DNA from: an uncultured Lachnospiraceae bacterium
GTDB lineage: Bacteria; Bacillota; Clostridia; Lachnospirales; Lachnospiraceae
Direction of reading: 5' to 3'
Assembly (NCBI GenBank): GCA_910586615.1
Contig: CAJUJP010000082.1
Location: forward strand, 1 to 7,023
Length of the DNA stretch: 7,023 nucleotides
Position numbers and translations under genes: made by a program. Numbering within the stretch: position 1 is the first letter of the stretch; every line of letters begins with the position of its first letter. Positions 1 through 4,397 of the stretch are shown piece after piece. Under the pieces are notes generated by a model. That model was given only the letters and a program-made list of their open reading frames with translations, was not told where the DNA came from and did no database searches.

Positions 1-72
1 ATAACAATTATAATTCGTGAAGATTCTGTAAGTTTTGAAAAAATGGACGAACGAAACAAGGCATTTGATTAA
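1..72 (+). CDS. 3' end of an unidentified upstream gene (partial)
   Basis: Frame 1 is open from the window edge to a TAA at 70-72 and encodes 23 residues ending DERNKAFD. The peptide is mixed hydrophobic then charged (ITIIIRED...FEKMDERNKAFD), which looks like an ordinary soluble protein C-terminus. With so few residues I cannot name the family, and the open frame could be chance. If real, it lies about 150 bases upstream of the exporter promoter on the same strand. It would be worth learning whether it is a MarR- or TetR-type regulator, since an unexplained operator-like dyad follows. Confidence 0.4.
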   Translation: MTIIIREDSVSFEKMDERNKAFD

Positions 73-90
73 TATTAACCGTTGCAACTG

Positions 91-111
91 ACAAGATCAA
101 TCTGCTCTTGT
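91..111 (+). other. small inverted repeat after the upstream gene
   Basis: ACAAGA (91-96) and TCTTGT (106-111) form a 6-bp stem with a 9-nt loop, 18 bases after the stop at 72. No T-run follows, so it is at best a weak terminator or mRNA 3'-end hairpin for the upstream gene. The rest of 73-220 shows no coding potential. It holds an 8-bp palindrome GTTGCAAC (81-88), a 9-of-10 direct repeat TAAC[C/T]GTTGC (76-85 and 123-132), and a TATAAT (191-196) with no matching -35. Confidence 0.25.
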
Positions 112-224
112 TATGACTGTACTAACTGTTGCCTACACTTTAATCCTCACAAAGACGCTCCCGAAAAGGCAGCGAAAAAATGTCTACCTATATAATCCGT
201 ATATAAAATTCACAAAAAAACAGG

Positions 225-253
225 TTGACAACAGACAGCGATTGTATTAATCT
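225..253 (+). promoter_or_regulatory. sigma-A type promoter of the leader/exporter operon
   Basis: A perfect -35 TTGACA (225-230) is followed after 17 bp by TAATCT (248-253). That -10 is imperfect but keeps the three most conserved positions (T1, A2, T6). Transcription would start near 260, giving about 98 nt of 5' UTR before the leader ORF. A short inverted repeat, GACAG (234-238) and CTGTC (252-256), brackets the spacer and -10. No other credible promoter is seen between here and the transporter gene at 622, so exporter transcripts probably pass through the leader and its terminator. Confidence 0.65.
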
Positions 254-254
254 G

Positions 255-278
255 TCACTAACACATTATTGTAAGTGA
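255..278 (+). promoter_or_regulatory. operator-like dyad over the predicted transcription start
   Basis: The arms TCACT-a-ACA (255-263) and TGT-a-AGTGA (270-278) are inverted around a 6-bp centre (cattat). Eight of nine position pairs match; only A260/A273 does not. Its size and its place immediately after the -10 suit a repressor operator of a TetR- or MarR-like regulator. It is not a BlaI box, because TACA and TGTA are not spaced by 2 bp. It could instead be an RNA hairpin at the very 5' end of the transcript. No regulator for it is encoded in the window. Confidence 0.45.
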
Positions 279-286
279 AGTTTACA

Positions 287-313
287 GGAACGCATGTCGT
301 TCAGAAGTGTTCC
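287..313 (+). other. 5' UTR segment with two mutually exclusive hairpins
   Basis: GGAACGC (287-293) can pair with GTGTTCC (307-313), giving 7 bp including one G-U around a 13-nt loop. Alternatively GAACG (288-292) pairs with CGTTC (298-302) as a tight 5-bp stem with a 5-nt loop. The two folds share the same 5' strand and cannot coexist. The element lies between the transcription start and the leader Shine-Dalgarno site. Whether it regulates anything is unknown. Confidence 0.3.
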
Positions 314-341
314 GGCGGTGCAATTTTAATTTGATTCTGAG

Positions 342-350
342 AAAGGAGGT
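342..350 (+). promoter_or_regulatory. near-perfect Shine-Dalgarno site of the leader ORF
   Basis: AAAGGAGGT is almost fully complementary to the 16S rRNA 3' end. It decides the leader start: the ATG at 358 is 8 nt after GGAGG, a normal distance, while the in-frame ATG at 352 is only 2 nt away. Such a strong site before a 40-codon ORF implies the leader is heavily translated, as expected when the act of translation is the signal. Confidence 0.75.
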
Positions 351-357
351 AATGAGT

Positions 358-480
358 ATGTTAAAAGATAGAACAAGTAAGGCCAATACATATAAGATGA
401 ATCATAACTTGAACAGAAAATTGTTTATGATACAAAATTACCTCTGCAGACGGGAGACCGGGTTAGAATTGAGTGAATGA
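358..480 (+). CDS. leader peptide of the exporter operon (40 aa)
   Basis: A 40-codon ORF starts at ATG 358 behind a near-perfect Shine-Dalgarno site and stops at TGA 478-480. The peptide begins MLKDRTSKANTYKMNHNLNR and ends CRRETGLELSE. It is basic in its first two thirds, has no signal peptide or membrane segment, and matches no protein family I recognise. It stops 35 nt before a perfect intrinsic terminator that lies between it and the drug-exporter genes. In B. subtilis the small bmrB ORF holds this position before bmrCD, and its translation controls read-through of a terminator. By analogy the peptide probably acts in cis: ribosomes slowed by an antibiotic would let transcription continue. 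The coding call is well supported by the ribosome binding site; the regulatory role is inference. Confidence 0.72.
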   Translation: MLKDRTSKANTYKMNHNLNRKLFMIQNYLCRRETGLELSE

Positions 481-488
481 CTAGCTGG
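458..488 (+). promoter_or_regulatory. hairpin spanning the leader stop codon, possible anti-antiterminator
   Basis: CC (458-459) plus GGTTAG (461-466) can pair with CTAGCT (481-486) plus GG (487-488). This gives 8 pairs (two G-U) with G460 bulged and a 14-nt loop containing the leader TGA. A ribosome on the last leader codons would open it and free 481-490. The freed GCTG-GG-T (484-490) can pair with the 3' arm of the terminator (532-539, one bulged A). A second weak option pairs CTGCAG (444-449) with CTGTGG (519-524). These are hand-drawn pairings, and none is as stable as the terminator itself. Confidence 0.35.
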
Positions 489-515
489 GTCAACATATGT
501 TTAGTGCTTATTTAT

Positions 516-547
516 GGGCTGTGGTGATTTTGCCACAGCCTTTTTTT
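516..547 (+). terminator. intrinsic terminator (attenuator) before the exporter genes
   Basis: GGCTGTGG (517-524) and CCACAGCC (533-540) form a perfect 8-bp G+C-rich stem with an 8-nt loop, followed directly by seven T (541-547). It lies after the leader ORF and 75 nt before the first transporter ATG, with no new promoter in between. Unless it is bypassed, it would end transcription before the exporter. That makes it an attenuator rather than an operon-end terminator. Confidence 0.9.
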
Positions 548-567
548 GGGTATAGGAAATTTCTATG

Positions 568-599
568 CTTATCCGAGTCCGCGAAGCGGATCTCGTAAA
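568..599 (+). repeat. 32-bp palindromic repeat, copy 1
   Basis: The unit starts CTTATC and contains a hairpin: outer stem CGAG (574-577) with CTCG (592-595), inner stem TCCGC (578-582) with GCGGA (586-590), a GAA triloop and one bulged T591. It matches 28 of 32 positions of a second copy at 6971-7002. It sits between the attenuator and the exporter ribosome binding site, so it would form a stable hairpin in the 5' UTR about 15 nt upstream of the Shine-Dalgarno site. Confidence 0.75.
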
Positions 600-610
600 C
601 GCTCTGGAAT

Positions 611-615
611 GGAGG
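611..615 (+). promoter_or_regulatory. ribosome binding site fixing the first transporter start
   Basis: GGAGG lies 6 nt before ATG 622. An in-frame ATG at 565 would add 19 residues, but that extension is encoded by the palindromic repeat and its only upstream signal is a weak AGGA. Exporters of this family normally begin close to a short basic segment before TM1, as MKKISSYIW does here. The 622 start is therefore preferred. Confidence 0.85.
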
Positions 616-621
616 AATATT

Positions 622-2382
622 ATGAAAAAAATATCGAGTTACATATGGAAATACAGGCTTCCTTATCTGATCGCCATCGTGTCGCTGCTTATTGCGGTCA
701 CGCTGGATATGATGGCGCCGAGACTGACGGCACGGGTGGTGGATGATGTCATCGTTGGCGGTAATATCGGCGAACTGAAGTATCTGTTGCTGGGATTTCT
801 GGGGATTGGTCTCGGAAGATGTATTTTTCAGTATGTGAAAGAGTACACTTTCGACAAAAACGGTGCCAGAATTTCGGGAAATATGCGGAGAGATCTGTTC
901 AGGCATGTTCAGGGACTGAGTGCAGATTTTTTTGACCGGACGAATACGGGAGAACTGATGGCGCGTGTCAAGGAAGACATTGACCGGATCTGGGATGCCA
1001 TGGGATATGTGAGTATGCTGCTGATCGAGGTGGCATATCATACAGGGATCATTCTGGTGTGTATGTACATGCTGAACTGGAAGCTGGCTCTGATTCCTAC
1101 GGCGGCTATGCTGCTGTGCGGTTCGTTTGCAGTGATCATGGAGCGCAGGCTTGGGCGGGTCTATGAGGAGATCAGCGAGGAGAATGCTTCCCTGAATACG
1201 GTTGCGGAAGAGAACCTGGCAGGAGTCCGTACCGTGAAGGCATTTGCACGGGAAAAGTTTGAGATTGGAAAATTTCTTTCTCATAATAAAAGATATTACG
1301 ATCTGAATATGGAACAGTCAAAGGTGTTTGTACGGTATTACCCGTGTTTTACCGTGGTGACTAAGGTATTACCGCTATTGACTATATTAGTCGGCGGTAA
1401 GTTTGTAATTGACGGAGAGATGACGCTGGGGCAGATGACGGCATTTGTGGAGTATTCTACCAATATTGTCTGGCCGATGGAAATGCTGGGCTGGCTGACC
1501 AACAGTTTTTCTGCGGCAGTGGCTTCCAACAAGAAGATCCGCAAAATCTATCAGGAAAAACCCAGTATTGTGGAAGTGACTGATCCGGTCAAACTTGATC
1601 AGGTAAAGGGAAAGGTATGTTTCGACCATGTATCCTTCCACAAGGCGGATCAATATGAGATTCTTAAGGACATCTCTTTCCAGGTGGAGGCGGGGAAAAC
1701 TTTGGGGATCATGGGAGCTACCGGTGCGGGAAAGACTTCTATCGTGCAGCTATTACAGCGTATGTATGATGCTACGGACGGCGCTGTTTATCTGGACGAT
1801 GTGAATATAAAGGAACTTTCTCTGGAACAGCTTCGTACCAGTGTAAGCTATGTGATGCAGGACGTATTTCTTTTTTCAGATACGATTAACGACAATATCA
1901 AGCTGGGTAAGAAAGAATACATAGATTTCAAGACAGTGAGGCGGGCATCTACGCAGGCCCAGGCCAGTGGTTTCATCGAGCGTATGGAGCAGCGTTATGA
2001 TACGGTCATCGGTGAACGCGGCGTAGGTCTTTCCGGCGGACAGAAACAGCGGATCAGTATCGCAAGGGCATTGGCAAAGAGAGATCCGATCCTTGTGCTG
2101 GACGATTCTACATCGGCGCTTGACATGGAGACGGAGCACCTGATCCAGCAGACGTTAAAGACGCTGGAAGATACGACCAAGATTATCATAGCCCACAGGA
2201 TCAGCGCAGTCCGGAATGCGGATGAGATCATCGTGCTGGACAATGGAGCCATCGCGGAGCGGGGCACGCACGAGGAACTTTTGGCGAAGCGGGGCTTGTA
2301 TTACGAAACATATGAGTCGCAGTACGGGACCATGCAGGAAGACAATGTGGTACAGGAAGGAAATGTTGTACAGTTTGCGTAA
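622..2382 (+). CDS. heterodimeric multidrug ABC exporter subunit with degenerate ATP site (BmrC-like)
   Basis: This is a 586-residue ABC half-exporter with an N-terminal six-helix type-1 exporter domain (about 1-300; clear helices near 14-32, 53-70, 128-150, 154-172, 243-262 and 272-295) fused to an ATPase domain (about 330-586). Visible motifs are Walker A GATGAGKT 365-372, Q-loop Q413, canonical signature LSGGQ 470-474, Walker B ILVLDD 490-495, D-loop SALD 498-501 and H-loop His525. The residue after the Walker B Asp is Asp495 instead of catalytic Glu, and Lys341 occupies the usual A-loop aromatic position. This subunit thus supplies a good signature but a poor catalytic site, as in B. subtilis BmrC (about the same length), the established partner of BmrD. 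It sits in the inner membrane and should export hydrophobic drugs with the downstream subunit. The actual substrate cannot be read from sequence. Confidence 0.93.
   Translation: MKKISSYIWKYRLPYLIAIVSLLIAVTLDMMAPRLTARVVDDVIVGGNIGELKYLLLGFLGIGLGRCIFQYVKEYTFDKNGARISGNMRRDLFRHVQGLSADFFDRTNTGELMARVKEDIDRIWDAMGYVSMLLIEVAYHTGIILVCMYMLNWKLALIPTAAMLLCGSFAVIMERRLGRVYEEISEENASLNTVAEENLAGVRTVKAFAREKFEIGKFLSHNKRYYDLNMEQSKVFVRYYPCFTVVTKVLPLLTILVGGKFVIDGEMTLGQMTAFVEYSTNIVWPMEMLGWLTNSFSAAVASNKKIRKIYQEKPSIVEVTDPVKLDQVKGKVCFDHVSFHKADQYEILKDISFQVEAGKTLGIMGATGAGKTSIVQLLQRMYDATDGAVYLDDVNIKELSLEQLRTSVSYVMQDVFLFSDTINDNIKLGKKEYIDFKTVRRASTQAQASGFIERMEQRYDTVIGERGVGLSGGQKQRISIARALAKRDPILVLDDSTSALDMETEHLIQQTLKTLEDTTKIIIAHRISAVRNADEIIVLDNGAIAERGTHEELLAKRGLYYETYESQYGTMQEDNVVQEGNVVQFA
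2344..2373 (+). repeat. 18-bp period duplication in the C-terminal tail of the first exporter subunit
   Basis: AATGTGGTACAG (2344-2355) recurs as AATGTTGTACAG (2362-2373) with 11 of 12 bases identical and an 18-bp period. It encodes NVVQ-EG-NVVQ in the last residues, after the conserved ATPase fold has ended near Tyr568. It probably reflects a small in-frame duplication in a tolerant tail. Confidence 0.5.
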
Positions 2383-2418
2383 TGTGCCGCGGGGTGTGTC
2401 CGTGCGCTGTCTGGCACA
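2383..2418 (+). other. hairpin in the gap between the two exporter genes
   Basis: TGTGCC (2383-2388), immediately after the stop codon, pairs with GGCACA (2413-2418). The G+C-rich interior could pair further (GCG 2389-2391 with CGC 2405-2407). No T-run follows, so it is not an intrinsic terminator. The 120-bp gap (2383-2502) has no convincing promoter or ORF. The hairpin may affect mRNA stability or relative subunit output, or be neutral. Confidence 0.35.
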
Positions 2419-2502
2419 AACCCGTTAATGCACCGTCTTGATAAGGTAAGCGAAAAGCAGAGATAGAAGTAGAGAGAAAAACAGCGCAGAAATGAGGGAA
2501 AA

Positions 2503-4275
2503 ATGGCAGTTAATTCATATAAAGACGACGAACAGACCATTGAACGTGGTAAGCTGCAGACACTGGCGCGGCTGTTCAGATATCTTCTGGCATATAAATG
2601 GCAGATCATATTAGTGCTTTTGATTATGGGCTACGGTGTGTTGATCAGCCTGGTTAATCCGCTGATCATGGAATCAGCTATTGACGATCATATTGCACCG
2701 GGGGATTGGAGCGGTTTATATAAGCTGCTGATCTTTGCACTGGGAATTAATCTTTTACTCGTAATCACAGTGAAGCTGCGGATGTACATTATGGCAAAAG
2801 TATGTAATGAGATTCTTCTGACAATCAGGCAGGAATTGTATACCCACATTCAGAAGCTGGATTTCCACTTTTTTGACAGCAGGCCCACCGGAAAGATTTT
2901 GTCCAGAATCATCGGGGATATCAATTCTCTTAAGGATGTGCTGTCTAACTGTGTGACGACGCTTATACCGGACGGACTGACGGTCATCGCGGTAGTGGTG
3001 ATCATGGTCTGGAAGAATCCGAAGCTGGCGCTGGCTTCCCTGATGACCATTCCTTTTATGGCGGCGGGGATGATCTTTATACAGGTAAAGGCTCATCCGA
3101 GATGGCAGCTTTTCCGTAAAAAGTCCGCAAATCTCAATGCATTCATACATGAGGATATGGCGGGAATGCGGATCATCCAGAGTTTTCATGCCCAGGGGGA
3201 AACAGAGAGGACTTTCGACGAGTTGTTGGAGGAGCACAAAATTTCTTTCTTTGATGCTGTACGCATGAGCGATGCTTTCGGGTCAGTCATTGATTTTTCC
3301 TGGGGGCTGGGCTGCATTCTGCTGTATTATACGGGTATCGTGATCCTGGGTGTGGAAGAGGTCTCCGTGGGTACATTTATTGCATTCGGAACATATCTTA
3401 ACATGTTCTGGCAGCCGATCCACAATATCAGTAATTTTTATAACCAGCTTGTGACGAATATTGCAGGTGCGGAGCGGATCTTTGAGATTCTGGACACGCC
3501 TCCGGGGATCGCGGACGGTGAAGGTGTTTCGGAGATTCCGCCCATCCGGGGAGAAGTGACATTTGAACAGGTGAACTTTTCCTATGATGATAAAACTAAG
3601 GTATTGGACGATGTGAGTTTTCAGATCAGACCCGGAGAAACCATAGCTCTTGTAGGACCGACCGGCGCGGGAAAATCTACGATTGTGAATCTGATCAGCC
3701 GGTTTTATGATGTGCAGGAAGGAAAGGTGAAGGTTGACGGACATGATGTGAAGACTGTGTCCATCGAGAGCCTGCGCAGACAGATGGGGATCATGACTCA
3801 GGACAATTTCCTGTTTTCCGGTACGATAAAAGACAATATACGCTACGGAAAGCTGGATGCGACGGATCAGGAAATCGTGGCGGCGGCGAAAGCAGTGAAC
3901 GCCCATGAATTTATTATGAAGCTGGATAAGGGATATGACACGGAACTGTCAGAGCGCGGCGGTGGACTCTCCATCGGGCAGAAGCAGCTTCTGGCATTTG
4001 CCAGGACAATGGTTTCGGATCCCAGGATTCTGATCCTGGATGAGGCTACATCCAGCATTGACACGAAGACGGAACTTCTCGTACAGGAGGGGATCGAACA
4101 TCTTCTGGCAGGCCGGACTTCTTTCGTCATTGCCCACAGGTTATCCACGATCCAGAAAGCCGACCGCATTTTCGTAATTGACGATGGCAGAATCATCGAG
4201 GAAGGAAATGTGCAGGAACTGATGGCAAAGAAGGGCGTTTATTATCAATTGTATATGGCGCAGTTTTCTGTCTGA
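2503..4275 (+). CDS. heterodimeric multidrug ABC exporter subunit with catalytic ATP site (BmrD-like)
   Basis: This is a 590-residue ABC half-exporter: a soluble N-terminal segment (1-25), a six-helix transmembrane domain (about 30-325; helices near 33-52, 72-92, 150-170, 174-194, 263-283, 287-307) and an ATPase domain (about 350-590). Motifs are A-loop Tyr361, Walker A GPTGAGKS 385-392, Q-loop Q433, altered signature LSIGQ 489-493 (Ile for the first Gly), Walker B ILILDE 509-514 with catalytic Glu514, D-loop SSID 517-520 and H-loop His545. The defects mirror those of the upstream subunit: this Walker site with the partner LSGGQ makes the active ATP site, and the partner Walker site with LSIGQ makes the degenerate one. 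It is shorter than B. subtilis BmrD (over 650 residues) and nearer typical half-exporters. GAGGG (2494-2498) precedes the ATG by 4 nt. It is probably cotranscribed with the upstream subunit. Confidence 0.93.
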   Translation: MAVNSYKDDEQTIERGKLQTLARLFRYLLAYKWQIILVLLIMGYGVLISLVNPLIMESAIDDHIAPGDWSGLYKLLIFALGINLLLVITVKLRMYIMAKVCNEILLTIRQELYTHIQKLDFHFFDSRPTGKILSRIIGDINSLKDVLSNCVTTLIPDGLTVIAVVVIMVWKNPKLALASLMTIPFMAAGMIFIQVKAHPRWQLFRKKSANLNAFIHEDMAGMRIIQSFHAQGETERTFDELLEEHKISFFDAVRMSDAFGSVIDFSWGLGCILLYYTGIVILGVEEVSVGTFIAFGTYLNMFWQPIHNISNFYNQLVTNIAGAERIFEILDTPPGIADGEGVSEIPPIRGEVTFEQVNFSYDDKTKVLDDVSFQIRPGETIALVGPTGAGKSTIVNLISRFYDVQEGKVKVDGHDVKTVSIESLRRQMGIMTQDNFLFSGTIKDNIRYGKLDATDQEIVAAAKAVNAHEFIMKLDKGYDTELSERGGGLSIGQKQLLAFARTMVSDPRILILDEATSSIDTKTELLVQEGIEHLLAGRTSFVIAHRLSTIQKADRIFVIDDGRIIEEGNVQELMAKKGVYYQLYMAQFSV

Positions 4276-4310
4276 GATTTTCTGATTCTCTTTCCGGAAT
4301 CGCGTAAATG

Positions 4311-4338
4311 GAAAAGGTGGCCGGGGTATCCGGCCACC
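4311..4338 (-). terminator. strong hairpin between convergent operons, likely terminator of the M56/BlaI operon
   Basis: GGTGGCCGG (4316-4324) and CCGGCCACC (4330-4338) form a perfect 9-bp stem with a 5-nt loop. Read on the minus strand it follows the M56 gene stop by about 60 nt and is followed by TTTTCC, a short T-run, so it fits an intrinsic terminator in that direction. On the plus strand it lies 40 nt after the exporter stop but is followed by an A-rich stretch, so it would be a weaker stop there. It may serve both operons. Confidence 0.7.
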
Positions 4339-4380
4339 ATAAAAAACAAAAAAATTACACACTTTACTTGATATCCCCGG
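4321..4380. other. long-range inverted repeat overlapping the terminator hairpin
   Basis: CCGGGGTATC (4321-4330) is complementary to GATATCCCCGG (4370-4380) apart from one bulged base (T4374), a 10-bp stem with a 39-nt loop. The first arm is also the inner half and loop of the 9-bp terminator hairpin, so the two structures compete. On the minus strand the 4370-4380 arm is transcribed first. Confidence 0.4.
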
Positions 4381-4397
4381 CGGGCTTATAAATTCAT

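Noticed and set aside
191..196. Perfect TATAAT in the upstream region
   Set aside because: No -35-like hexamer at 16-18 bp and no extended -10 TGn. The TTGACA at 225 with TAATCT is the better promoter.
568..599. Copy 1 of the palindrome as a second intrinsic terminator
   Set aside because: The hairpin is stable but is followed by CTCGTAAACG, not a T-run, and the same sequence recurs elsewhere as a repeat.
73..621. BlaI-type operator at the exporter promoter, which would link the two operons
   Set aside because: I searched for TACAnnTGTA-like palindromes and found none. The dyad at 255-278 has a 6-bp centre and different arms.
508..1284. Open frame of 258 codons on the minus strand over the exporter leader and first subunit
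   Set aside because: It lies antisense to a well-supported exporter gene, runs through the terminator stem, has His/Gln/Arg-rich low-complexity composition typical of shadow frames, and no ribosome binding site was seen.
2434..2502. Internal promoter for the second exporter subunit (TTGATA at 2438)
   Set aside because: No acceptable -10 at the right distance. Cotranscription is simpler.
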